Source: Streptomyces sp. NRRL S-118 (GTDB lineage Bacteria; Actinomycetota; Actinomycetes; Streptomycetales; Streptomycetaceae). From it: a DNA stretch of 64,000 bases. Positions 31,805-39,389 of the stretch are shown here, one piece after another. The position numbers were made by a program, and so were the translations under genes. The stretch is taken from assembly GCF_000716335.1 (NCBI RefSeq), contig NZ_KL591003.1:444261-508260 (forward strand), read 5' to 3'. The notes under the pieces were generated by a model, which was not told where the DNA came from, made no database searches, and saw only the letters and a list, made by a program, of their open reading frames with translations. Position 1 is the first letter of the stretch; each line of letters opens with the position of its first letter.

Positions 31805-31832
31805 TTAGCAACAGACTGTTCGTTGGTTGCTA
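31805..31832. promoter_or_regulatory. Operator-like inverted repeat at the transfer-operon promoter
   Basis: TTAGCAACAG at 31805-31814 matches the two sites at the repressor/xis region in 9 of 10 positions. TAGCAAC (31806-31812) and GTTGCTA (31826-31832) form a perfect 7-bp inverted repeat with a 13-bp spacer. On the minus strand TTGCTA could be the -35 of the transfer promoter, so a repressor bound here would block it. Confidence 0.55.
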
Positions 31833-31840
31833 CGACGGGC

Positions 31841-31859
31841 GTCTCACACTCGTCTCACA
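31841..31859 (+). repeat. GTCTCACA repeats at the right end (candidate integrase arm sites)
   Basis: GTCTCACA occurs at 31841-31848 and 31852-31859 (11-bp period), mirroring the TCTCACAA pair at the left end. A TGACCTGCG at 31893-31901 is also the inverted copy of CGCAGGTCA at 16258-16266. These shared words close to both att sites suggest protein-binding sites of the recombination complex. Confidence 0.45.
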
Positions 31860-31940
31860 GACCAGTACGGGAAGGGGCACGCAGGGCGCCGATGACCTGC
31901 GTTTTCTTGCGGCCCATGGACGTGGCAGATCCTCCATGGA

Positions 31941-31961
31941 CGCCAGGTAAACTCTGGTCAC
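31941..31961 (+). other. attR overlapping an element-supplied purB promoter
   Basis: CGCCAG-GTAAACT-CTGGTCAC ends one base before the purB GTG (31962). The common core TCTGGTCAC is 31953-31961. TAAACT (31948-31953) is a plausible -10 that takes the position held by TAGAAT in the native sequence, with the same 8-nt gap to the GTG. purB is therefore probably read from a leaderless or nearly leaderless transcript started by element DNA. No good -35 is visible on either side. Confidence 0.6.
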
Positions 31962-33404
31962 GTGACTGCTGTGTCTGCGAAGCCTCGCATCCCGAACGTC
32001 CTGGCCGGCCGCTACGCCTCCGCGGAGCTCGCCGTCCTGTGGTCCCCCGAGCAGAAGGTGAAGCTGGAGCGCCAACTGTGGCTCGCCGTGCTGCGCGCCC
32101 AGAAGGACCTCGGGATCGAGGTGCCCGACGCCGCCCTCGCCGACTACGAGCGGGTGCTCGACCAGGTGGACCTGGCGTCGATCGCCGAGCGCGAGAAGGT
32201 CACGCGCCACGACGTGAAGGCGCGCATCGAGGAGTTCAACGCGCTCGCGGGCCATGAGCAGGTCCACAAGGGCATGACCTCCCGCGACCTGACCGAGAAC
32301 GTCGAGCAGCTGCAGATCCGGCTGTCGCTGGAGCTGATGCGCGACCGTACGGTGGCGGTGCTGGCCCGGCTGGGCAAGCTGGCGGGCGAGTACGGCGAGC
32401 TGGTCATGGCGGGCCGCTCGCACAACGTCGCCGCGCAGGCCACCACGCTCGGCAAGCGCTTCGCGACCGCGGCCGACGAGCTGCTGGTGGCGTACGCGCG
32501 GCTGGAGGAGCTGCTGGGCCGCTACCCGCTGCGCGGCATCAAGGGCCCGGTCGGCACGGCCCAGGACATGCTCGACCTGCTGGGCGGCGACGCCGCGAAG
32601 CTGGCGGAGCTGGAGCAGCGGATCGCCGGGCACCTGGGCTTCGGGCACGCCTTCACCTCGGTCGGGCAGGTCTACCCCCGCTCGCTGGACTACGAGGTCG
32701 TCACCGCGCTCGTGCAGCTGGCCGCCGCGCCGTCGTCGCTGGCGAAGACGATCCGGCTGATGGCCGGGCACGAGCTGGTCACGGAGGGGTTCAAGCCGGG
32801 GCAGGTCGGCTCCTCGGCGATGCCGCACAAGATGAACACCCGCTCCTGCGAGCGCGTCAACGGCCTGATGGTCATCCTGCGCGGCTACGCGTCGATGACC
32901 GGCGAGCTGGCGGGCGACCAGTGGAACGAGGGCGACGTCTCCTGCTCGGTGGTGCGCCGGGTGGCGCTGCCCGACGCGTTCTTCGCGCTCGACGGCCTGC
33001 TGGAGACCTTCCTGACGGTGCTCGACGAGTTCGGGGCGTTCCCCGCGGTCGTCGCCCGTGAACTGGACCGCTACCTGCCGTTCCTGGCGACCACCAAGGT
33101 GCTCATGGCGTCGGTGCGCGCGGGGGTGGGCCGCGAGGTCGCGCACGAGGCCATCAAGGAGAACGCGGTCGCCGCCGCGCTCGCCATGCGGGAGCAGGGC
33201 GCCGAGCGCAACGAGCTCCTCGACACGCTCGCCGCCGACGACCGCATCCCGCTGGACCGTGCGCAGCTGGACGCCGCCATGGCGGACAAGCTGTCGTTCA
33301 CCGGCGCGGCCGCCGACCAGGTGGGCGCCGTCGTCGCACGGATCGAGGAGATCGCCAAGCAGCACCCGGACGCGGCCGGCTACGTGCCCGGTGCGATTCT
33401 CTGA
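31962..33404 (+). CDS. purB: Adenylosuccinate lyase (PurB)
   Basis: This 480-aa enzyme acts twice in purine synthesis, cleaving SAICAR to AICAR and adenylosuccinate to AMP, releasing fumarate. The fumarase/aspartase signature GSSAMPHKMN starts at residue 283. HKGMTSRDLTEN (about 97-108) and RSHNVAAQATTLGKRF carry other active-site residues. The GTG start lies one base after attR, and there is no Shine-Dalgarno sequence, which agrees with leaderless translation. The promoter upstream has been replaced by the integrated element. Confidence 0.95.
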   Translation: MTAVSAKPRIPNVLAGRYASAELAVLWSPEQKVKLERQLWLAVLRAQKDLGIEVPDAALADYERVLDQVDLASIAEREKVTRHDVKARIEEFNALAGHEQVHKGMTSRDLTENVEQLQIRLSLELMRDRTVAVLARLGKLAGEYGELVMAGRSHNVAAQATTLGKRFATAADELLVAYARLEELLGRYPLRGIKGPVGTAQDMLDLLGGDAAKLAELEQRIAGHLGFGHAFTSVGQVYPRSLDYEVVTALVQLAAAPSSLAKTIRLMAGHELVTEGFKPGQVGSSAMPHKMNTRSCERVNGLMVILRGYASMTGELAGDQWNEGDVSCSVVRRVALPDAFFALDGLLETFLTVLDEFGAFPAVVARELDRYLPFLATTKVLMASVRAGVGREVAHEAIKENAVAAALAMREQGAERNELLDTLAADDRIPLDRAQLDAAMADKLSFTGAAADQVGAVVARIEEIAKQHPDAAGYVPGAIL

Positions 33405-33424
33405 GCTCGGGGCACCCGAGCCGT

Positions 33425-34000
33425 ATGACTCCTGAGGAACTCGAAGCCGCTCGCGACCGCCTCGTCCCCGATGTGATCGCGAGCGGCTTGTCCGTGTTGT
33501 TCTGCGGTATCAACCCGGGCCTGATGTCGGCCGCGACGGGCCACCACTTCGCCCGCCCCGGCAACCGCTTCTGGCCCGTGCTGCACCGATCGGGCTTCAC
33601 CCCGCGCCGGTTGAAGCCGTCCGAGCAGGACGAGCTCCTGACGTACGGGCTCGGCATCACCAACGTGGTGGCGCGGGCGACCGCGCGGGCCGACGAGCTG
33701 AGCGACGAGGAGTTCCGCGAGGGCGGCCGGCTGCTGGCCGTCAAGGTGGCCGAGCTGAAGCCCCGCTGGCTGGCGGTCGCCGGCGTCACCGCGTACCGCA
33801 CGGCCTTCCACGACCGCACGGCCCGGATCGGCCCGCAGGAGCGGACGATCGGCGACACGCGGATCTGGGCCCTGCCCAACCCCAGTGGTCTCAACGCCCA
33901 CTGGACCCTGGAGACGATGGCGGAGGAGTTCGCCCGGCTGCGGGCCGCGGCACAGGAGGAGTCCGGGGTCCGCCAGGGGGCGCGGGGAGCAGGGCGGTGA
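33425..34000 (+). CDS. mug: G/U mismatch-specific DNA glycosylase (Mug)
   Basis: A 191-aa uracil-DNA glycosylase superfamily protein of the Mug/TDG type: CGINPG (active-site loop, Asn near residue 30), RPGNRFWPVLHRSGFTPR, and ALPNPSGLNAHW with the DNA-intercalation loop. It excises uracil or ethenocytosine opposite guanine. The gene follows purB by 20 bp and may share its transcript. The last ~15 residues (SGVRQGARGAGR) are unconserved. Confidence 0.92.
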   Translation: MTPEELEAARDRLVPDVIASGLSVLFCGINPGLMSAATGHHFARPGNRFWPVLHRSGFTPRRLKPSEQDELLTYGLGITNVVARATARADELSDEEFREGGRLLAVKVAELKPRWLAVAGVTAYRTAFHDRTARIGPQERTIGDTRIWALPNPSGLNAHWTLETMAEEFARLRAAAQEESGVRQGARGAGR

Positions 34001-34260
34001 GGGGCGACCGCTGAGCCCGTTCCCCCGGCCTGTTGCCGCCGGAGCCGACCCGGGCGAGGGCCGGCAGGGGGTAGCGATCTTCGGGTGGCTCGGCCCCGGA
34101 GCCCAGAGGCGACCGGCGATGATCTCCCTTTCCCGACTGCTCGTTCCGATGTCGCGATACACCATGTGTGGCGGCTTCCCGCTGCCGATGCCGTGCGCGG
34201 GAAGTACCGTCCGCCGGGCGGGCGGACGAGGCCGGTGGGCGGACCCTCGGGGGTCGGAGC

Positions 34261-34698
34261 CTAGGGCGGATCGACTTCCGTGACGACGGCGAGCAGCTGG
34301 AACGGCAGCTCCTTGTCCCACTGGGAGACTCCCAGGGCTATCCAGCGCTCCTCCGCGCGCCAGAGGTGGACGTCGGGCACGGAGTTGCTCAGGATGTTCC
34401 AGGGTTCGGGTATCTCCTCCCCGTCCATGCCGCGCTGCAGCAGCGACCAGAGGCTGAAGACCTGGGGCTCGCCCCAGCGGGCGCCGAGCACCGCCGCCAG
34501 CGCGTCGCGCTCGGCCTCGTACTGTTCCTCGACGAGTTCGCGCCGAGTGCCGTCGTCCTCCCAGAAGTCCTCGCTCGTGCTGAGCTCCGCGAGGTGGTAG
34601 CCCGGCCCGCTGTCGCCCGCGTCCGATCTGCCGCGCTGCCCGGGGAAGGGGCGGGAGCGCAGCAGATCGATGGTCGCCAGATGCCGTGCGGTGGTCAT
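34261..34698 (-). CDS. Conserved hypothetical protein, 145 aa
   Basis: The ATG of MTTARHLATIDLL starts a soluble, acidic protein with LAELSTSEDFWEDDGTRRELVEEQYEAERDALAAVLGARWGEP and SVPDVHLWRAEERWIALGVSQWDKELPFQLLAVV. I do not recognise a catalytic motif; the composition looks like a genuine conserved actinomycete protein. The 260 bp between mug and this gene hold no gene I can support. Confidence 0.65.
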   Translation of the reverse strand: MTTARHLATIDLLRSRPFPGQRGRSDAGDSGPGYHLAELSTSEDFWEDDGTRRELVEEQYEAERDALAAVLGARWGEPQVFSLWSLLQRGMDGEEIPEPWNILSNSVPDVHLWRAEERWIALGVSQWDKELPFQLLAVVTEVDPP

Positions 34699-34727
34699 GG
34701 ATCCAGTAAAGCCCCCGCCACTGACAA

Positions 34728-35285
34728 TTGGCGTTCCGTCAGGCGCCCCCGCGGCGTACGGCGCCCCACCCGGCCGTCGGCGCGGCCGCCGTCCAACCCG
34801 CGGTGACGGCGGGACCGGTCCAAGGGCCCAGGGTGCCCGCGGTGTCCGTCCCAGCACCAACTGCCCCGCCTGGTCCGGCAGGTACTCGGCGCCCCCCGCC
34901 GCGAGGTCGCCGACTGCCCGCCGGGATCGTGCCCGCGGTGCGGGTGATCGCGGCCGGCGATCCGCTGCTGTTCCCCGCGGCGGTACGGGCGTTGGCGGCG
35001 GAGTACGGCAACCGGGACGCGCGGGCCGCCCCGGAGCGGGCGGAGCTGACGGGCCGGGAGGCGGCGGTCCTGCGGCTGATGGCCCGGGGACTGTCCGACG
35101 CGGAGATCGCGGCCGGGCTGCTCGTCGGGACGGAGACCGTGAAGACGCACGTCAGTGCCGTACCGGCGAAACCGGGCGCCCGGGGCCGTACGCAGGCGGT
35201 CATCGCCGCGTACGCGTCCGGCTTCGTGTCGCCGTCCGGCCCGGCGGAGGGCGCGGGCGCCGGTCGCCGCCCGGCGGACCATTGA
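34728..35285 (+). pseudogene. Decayed NarL/LuxR-type response regulator (DNA-binding end only)
   Basis: From about 34918 the frame reads VPAVRVIAAGDPLLFPAAVRALAAEYG, then ELTGREAAVLRLMARGLSDAEIAAGLLVGTETVKTHVSA, the linker and LuxR-type HTH of a NarL response regulator. The receiver domain is absent; upstream text is Pro/Arg-rich noise. In the last HTH helix region the usual AKLGLRDRTQAV reads AKPGARGRTQAV, with a proline that would break the helix. A degraded remnant is the best explanation. Confidence 0.65.
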
Positions 35286-35325
35286 GTACGATCCGGCAGA
35301 CACGCGCTCGAGCTGGGAGGACACG

Positions 35326-36483
35326 GTGGGGCGGCTGACCGGTGGTGACCCGTCGTTGCTGCGGCGGATCAACTCCGCGGTGGTACTCCATGCACTGCGG
35401 GGCTCCGACGCGCTCACGCTGACGGACCTGACGCGCATCACGGGTCTGTCCCGGCCCACGGTGGAAGGCGTGATCGAGGGGCTCATGGGCAACGGCCTGG
35501 TGGTCGAGGCCGCGCCGGAGGAGGGTGAGACGCGCCGCCAGGGGCGGCCGGCGCGCCGCTTCCGGTTCCGCGCGGAGGCCGGGCATCTGCTGGGCATCGA
35601 GATCGGGCCGCACCGGGTCGCGGCGCTCATGTCGGGGCTGGACGGGCGGATCATCGGCGCGGGGTCCCGCGAGGTGTCCGAGACGGCGTCCGCGGACGAA
35701 CGGCTGGAGCGGGTCCGGACGGTCGTCGCCGATGTGCTGCGGCGCACCGGGGTGCCGCGCAGCAGCCTGCGCGCGGTGGGCGTGGGCACACCCGGCATCG
35801 TGGAGGCGGACGGGACCGTCCGGCTCGGTACGGCGCTGCCCGGCTGGACCGGTCTGGCGCTGGGCGAGCGGCTGCGCCGTTCGTTCCGCTGCCCGGTGCT
35901 GGTGGAGAACGACGCGAACGCGGCGGCCGTGGCCGAGCAGTGGAAGGGCGCCGCGACGGACTCGGACGACATCGTCTTCGTCCTGGCCGGGCTGAGTCCG
36001 GGGGCCGGATCGCTGATCGGCGGGCGGCTGCACCGGGGCTTCGGCGGGGCCGCCGGGGAGATCGGCGCGCTGCACCTGCTCGGACAGGGCGCCACACCGG
36101 AGACGTTGCTGTCCACGACGGACGAGCCGCTGCACCCGCTGGACGAGCAGGCCGTCGCCGAGGTCTTCGCGCTGGCCCGCCAGGGCGACGTGCGGGCCGG
36201 GGCCGCGGTGCAGCGGTTCATCCAGCGGCTGGTGCACGACGTGGCGGCGCTCGTGCTGGCGCTGGACCCGGAGCTGGTCGTGATCGGCGGCTGGGCGGCC
36301 GGCCTGGACGGGATACTCCCGCCGCTGCGGGAGGAGCTGGCGCGGTTCTGCCTGCGCCCGCCGCGGGTGGCGCTGTCGCTGCTGGGCGAGGCGGCCGTGG
36401 CGACCGGCGCGCTGCGGCTGGCGCTCGACCACGTGGAGGAGCAGCTGTTCGCGGTGGAGGGCACGGTGACGGCCCGCCGCTGA
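35326..36483 (+). CDS. ROK-family transcriptional regulator
   Basis: A 385-aa protein with an N-terminal winged HTH (NSAVVLHALRGSDALTLTDLTRITGLSRPTVEGVIEGLMGNGLV) and a ROK sugar-kinase-like domain: VGVGTPGIVEADG, VLVENDANAAAVAEQW, GFGGAAGEIGAL. The zinc-binding CxCGxxGCxE motif of many ROK proteins is absent, so sugar phosphorylation is not implied. The GTG at 35326 was chosen for its GGGAGG ribosome-binding site and because earlier text is unconserved. No sugar transporter adjoins it. Confidence 0.85.
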   Translation: MGRLTGGDPSLLRRINSAVVLHALRGSDALTLTDLTRITGLSRPTVEGVIEGLMGNGLVVEAAPEEGETRRQGRPARRFRFRAEAGHLLGIEIGPHRVAALMSGLDGRIIGAGSREVSETASADERLERVRTVVADVLRRTGVPRSSLRAVGVGTPGIVEADGTVRLGTALPGWTGLALGERLRRSFRCPVLVENDANAAAVAEQWKGAATDSDDIVFVLAGLSPGAGSLIGGRLHRGFGGAAGEIGALHLLGQGATPETLLSTTDEPLHPLDEQAVAEVFALARQGDVRAGAAVQRFIQRLVHDVAALVLALDPELVVIGGWAAGLDGILPPLREELARFCLRPPRVALSLLGEAAVATGALRLALDHVEEQLFAVEGTVTARR

Positions 36484-36540
36484 GCCCTGCCGGGCGCTGC
36501 GCCGGTCCCCCGTGGCCGGTGTCGCCCGGGACGGGCCGTA

Positions 36541-36570
36541 CCGCCGCGCACGGCGCACCGGGCGCGGCGG
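36541..36570. terminator. Hairpin between convergent ROK and GntR genes
   Basis: CCGCCGCGC (36541-36549) and GCGCGGCGG (36562-36570) form a 9-bp stem with a 12-nt loop, extended by partly matching CCGTAC/GTACGG outside. It lies between two convergent stop codons and could terminate both transcripts. Confidence 0.55.
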
Positions 36571-36581
36571 GGGTACGGGCG

Positions 36582-37328
36582 TCAGGACGCGATCCGGAGG
36601 TCCCCCGCGTCGCCGAAGGTCAGCCGGCAGGTGTCGGCGCGGTACGTGGCGACCGAGACGGCCGCGGTTCGGCCCTGCGAGAAGTACCGCGTGGTGACGA
36701 CCAGGACCGGGGCGCCGGGGAGCCGGTCGAGTTCCCTGGCGTCGTCCGCGCGGGCGGAGCCGAGCTCCACTGCGCGGTCCTGGCCCTCCAGGGTCAGGCG
36801 CTGGAGTTCGCGCAGGACGCTGCGGGCGCGGGCCGGACCGGAGGGGGCGTCGATGGCGGTGAGGTCAGGGACCGAGGCGGCGGGGACGTACAGCTGCTCG
36901 GCCGCGACCGGCTGGCCGTGGGTCACGCGCAGGCGCCGCACCGTGTGGACGGCCTCGTCCGTGGCGGGGTCGAGATCGAGGAGGCGGGCCACCGCGGCGG
37001 GCGGCACGGCGGACGCGCACTCGACGGGCTGCCAGGCCTCCTCGCCGGGGCCGGGCCACTGCTGCTGGGTGGTGGAGACGTCGACGCCCATGCGCGGCGG
37101 GGCGACGGTGGTGCCGACGCCGCGGCGCCGCTGGAGGCGGCCTTCGAGCTCGAGCTGCTCGAGCGCCTGGCGGAGCGTGGCGCGGGCGACTCCGAAACGA
37201 GCGGCCAGTTCCCGCTCGTTGGGCAGGATCTCGCCCACCGCGAAGTCGGTGTCCAGTGCCTCACTGATCACTGTCTTGAGGTGCCAGTACTTCGGCTCCG
37301 GCACCGATTCCAGCTGCGTGGTCCCCAC
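36582..37328 (-). CDS. GntR-family (HutC/UTRA subfamily) transcriptional regulator
   Basis: The 248-aa protein has a winged HTH (VGEILPNERELAARFGVARATLRQALEQLELEGRLQRRRGVGTTV, about 30-75) and a UTRA ligand-binding domain with VHTVRRLRVTHGQPVAAEQLYVP and VVTTRYFSQGRTAAVSVATYR. The GTG start follows GGAGGATCAGG. The upstream region near 37380-37400 is AT-rich (TTTAATAAACA on the minus strand) and probably holds the promoter. The HTH is close to DasR-like sugar regulators; the ligand is unknown. Confidence 0.87.
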   Translation of the reverse strand: MGTTQLESVPEPKYWHLKTVISEALDTDFAVGEILPNERELAARFGVARATLRQALEQLELEGRLQRRRGVGTTVAPPRMGVDVSTTQQQWPGPGEEAWQPVECASAVPPAAVARLLDLDPATDEAVHTVRRLRVTHGQPVAAEQLYVPAASVPDLTAIDAPSGPARARSVLRELQRLTLEGQDRAVELGSARADDARELDRLPGAPVLVVTTRYFSQGRTAAVSVATYRADTCRLTFGDAGDLRIAS

Positions 37329-37449
37329 CCTGATCCTCCGCAATCGCCGTGTCACCGGCGGCTTTCCGTGCCCTTGTTTATTAAAGGTTCCTGCACTAAC
37401 TCTCCGACCGACCATAAGGCGGCCCCCACCCTTGGTCAAGACCAATGCG

Positions 37450-37484
37450 CCGGCCCCGCGTCCGGGATCGGAACGCGGGGCCGG
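37450..37484 (-). terminator. 12-bp perfect hairpin after the ECF41 gene
   Basis: CCGGCCCCGCGT (37450-37461), an 11-nt loop and ACGCGGGGCCGG (37473-37484) form a perfect stem 22 bp beyond the ECF gene's stop on the minus strand. It is a probable terminator separating that gene from the GntR gene. Confidence 0.75.
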
Positions 37485-37506
37485 GGGGAATCGGGAAGGG
37501 GTGCCG

Positions 37507-38406
37507 CTATGGCGTGAGGGAAGACAGTTTGTCGGGGTTCCTCACGATGTAGATGCACTGGATGCGGCCGTCCCGGACGTCCACCTGGATGACGGCGTCG
37601 GGTTTCCCGTCCGTCAGCACGAGCAGCGCGGGACCGCCGTTGAGTTCGACCAGGCGGGACTCGAACCCGGTGTCCTTGGCCACGGCCAACAGGAACCGGC
37701 CCACCTTGTCGGCGCTCTCCATGACCCGCAGCGGCGCCTTGGCCTTGCCGCCGCTGTCGCCGACGAGCCGGACGTCCGGTGCCAGCAGCGCCAGGAGGTT
37801 GCCGAGGTCGCCGCCGGCCGCCGCCTCCAGGAAGCGCTCGGTGAGGTCCCGGCGCTCGGCCGGGTCCACGTCGTACCGGGGCCGGCCCTCCTCGACGTGG
37901 CGGCGGGCGCGGCCCGCGAGCTGCCGGACGGCGGCCTCGGACCGGTCCAGGGTCGCCGCGATCTCCGCGTACGGGAATCCGAAGGCCTCGCGGAGCACGA
38001 ACACCGCTCGCTCCAGCGGGGAGAGCGATTCGAGGACGACCAGGACGGCGAGCGAGACGGAGTCGGCGAGCACCGCGCGCTCGGCCGTGTCGGGGACGGT
38101 GGGTCCGAAGTCGGTGGCGACGGGTTCGGGCAGCCATGGCCCGACGTACGACTCGCGCCGGGCCTGGACCTGGCGCAGGCGGTCGATGGCCAGCCGGGTG
38201 GTGATCCGTACGAGGTACGCGCGCGGCTCGCGGATCTGTCCGTGGTCGGCTCCCGTCCAGCGGAGCCATGCCTCCTGGACCACGTCCTCGGCGTCGGTTA
38301 CCCACCCGAGCATCCGGTAGGCGACGCCGGTCAGGACCGGCCGGTGCGCCTCGAACACGTCGGTGGTGTCGGTGTCGGTGTCGGTGTCGGTTGCCACGGA
38401 TGCCAT
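37507..38406 (-). CDS. ECF41-type sigma factor with SnoaL-like C-terminal domain
   Basis: This 299-aa protein has sigma-70 region 2 (VAYRMLGWVTDAEDVVQEAWLRW), region 4 (LESLSPLERAVFVLREAFGFPYAEIAATLDRSEAAVRQLAGRAR), and a C-terminal SnoaL-like domain ending IYIVRNPDKLSSL. The NPDKL motif is the hallmark of ECF41, in which the C-terminal domain controls the sigma core. The start is followed by a (Thr-Asp)4 run from a GTGTCG hexanucleotide repeat (about 38357-38390). No carboxymuconolactone-decarboxylase-like partner adjoins; the divergent neighbour is an alpha/beta hydrolase. Confidence 0.92.
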   Translation of the reverse strand: MASVATDTDTDTDTTDVFEAHRPVLTGVAYRMLGWVTDAEDVVQEAWLRWTGADHGQIREPRAYLVRITTRLAIDRLRQVQARRESYVGPWLPEPVATDFGPTVPDTAERAVLADSVSLAVLVVLESLSPLERAVFVLREAFGFPYAEIAATLDRSEAAVRQLAGRARRHVEEGRPRYDVDPAERRDLTERFLEAAAGGDLGNLLALLAPDVRLVGDSGGKAKAPLRVMESADKVGRFLLAVAKDTGFESRLVELNGGPALLVLTDGKPDAVIQVDVRDGRIQCIYIVRNPDKLSSLTP

Positions 38407-38558
38407 CCCATCCGACGGGGAGGCCCGTGTCCAGGAGCAACGGCTGCGGAACGAACCACACCCGGACGGCCGCCGGACGGCCGCGCCCCTTGAAGTCGGG
38501 ACTACCCGGCGGTAATTGTTGCTGACAGAGCGTCTACATCACGGCAGGGAGCAGCAGC

Positions 38559-39389
38559 ATGGCCGCACAGGTCTCCTTCACCATCGAGTCCCTCCACGGG
38601 CCCCGCACACTGTCGCTGGAGTACGAACGGGCCGGCTCCGGAGAACCGCTTCTGCTGCTGCACGGCATCGGACACCACTGGCAGGCGTGGCGGCCGGTCA
38701 TGGACATCCTGGCGGCCGAGCGCGAGGTGATCGCCGTCGACCTGCCGGGCTTCGGCGCCTCCCCCGCGCTGCCCGACGGGGTCCCCTACGACCTCCCCAC
38801 CGTGGGCCGGGTGCTCGGGGCGCTGTGCGAGAGGCTGGACGTCGACCGGCCGCACGTGGCGGGCAACTCCCTCGGCGGGCTGCTGGCACTGGAGCTCGGG
38901 CGCGAGAAGCGGGTGCGGTCCGTGACGGCGCTGTCGCCCGCCGGCTTCTGGGTGGAGAGCGAGCGGCGGTACGCCTTCGCGACCCTGCGCGCCATGCGGG
39001 CCGGCGCCGAATCCCTACCCGTTCCGGTCATCGAGCGGATGTCCCGCACGGCGACCGGGCGGGCCGCGCTGACCAGCACCATCTACGCGCGGCCGGGACG
39101 GCGGTCACCCGAGGCGGTCGTCGCCGAGACGCTGGCGCTGCGTCATGCGTCCGGATTCCACCAGACCCTCGCCGCCGGGCGGAACGTCCTGTTCACGGAC
39201 GACCTCGCGGGCCTGCCGGTCACCATCGCGTGGGGCACCCGCGACCGGCTGCTGCTGCGCCGCCAGGGTGTCCGGGCCAAGCGGGTGATGACCGGCGCCC
39301 GGCTGGTGCGGCTGCCGGGGTGCGGACACGTGCCCATGAACGACGATCCCGCCCTGGTGGCGCGCGTGCTCCTCGACGGCAGCCGCTGA
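38559..39389 (+). CDS. Alpha/beta hydrolase
   Basis: A 276-aa alpha/beta hydrolase with LLLHGIGHHWQAW (oxyanion region), VDLPGFGAS, nucleophile elbow GNSLGGLLALE (Ser near 108), Asp in WGTRDRLL and His in GCGHVPMNDDP. Good Shine-Dalgarno AGGGAG precedes the ATG. It is divergent from the ECF41 gene and a plausible target of that sigma factor, although I see no convincing ECF promoter. Its last 285 bp are overlapped on the other strand by the EamA gene's extended frame. Confidence 0.9.
   Translation: MAAQVSFTIESLHGPRTLSLEYERAGSGEPLLLLHGIGHHWQAWRPVMDILAAEREVIAVDLPGFGASPALPDGVPYDLPTVGRVLGALCERLDVDRPHVAGNSLGGLLALELGREKRVRSVTALSPAGFWVESERRYAFATLRAMRAGAESLPVPVIERMSRTATGRAALTSTIYARPGRRSPEAVVAETLALRHASGFHQTLAAGRNVLFTDDLAGLPVTIAWGTRDRLLLRRQGVRAKRVMTGARLVRLPGCGHVPMNDDPALVARVLLDGSR

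Larger units (their letters stand above)
16226..31961. mobile_element. Actinomycete integrative and conjugative element (AICE-like) inserted at the purB start
   Basis: This roughly 15.7-kb unit has a tyrosine integrase at one end, an XRE repressor, excisionase-like proteins, a plasmid/phage-type SF3 replication helicase, an FtsK/TraB translocase and a SpdB-like membrane protein. That is the gene complement of AICEs of the pSAM2/SLP1 type. The ends are defined by a shared 9-bp core next to purB, and paired TCTCACA repeats lie just inside both. The flanking chromosomal genes are housekeeping genes. Unusually, it carries a phage tape-measure-like gene and targets a protein-gene start rather than a tRNA. 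Confidence 0.85.

Noticed and set aside
16226..31961. Element interpreted as a complete or defective siphophage prophage because of the tape-measure gene
   Set aside because: No terminase, portal, capsid, other tail or lysis gene is present, while TraB- and SpdB-like transfer proteins are; a conjugative element with one phage-like gene fits better.
34001..34260. Gene or regulatory RNA between mug and the 145-aa hypothetical gene
   Set aside because: No frame with convincing composition and no strong hairpin; a TGTCGCGATACA word near 34151 is only a weak TGT/ACA repeat.
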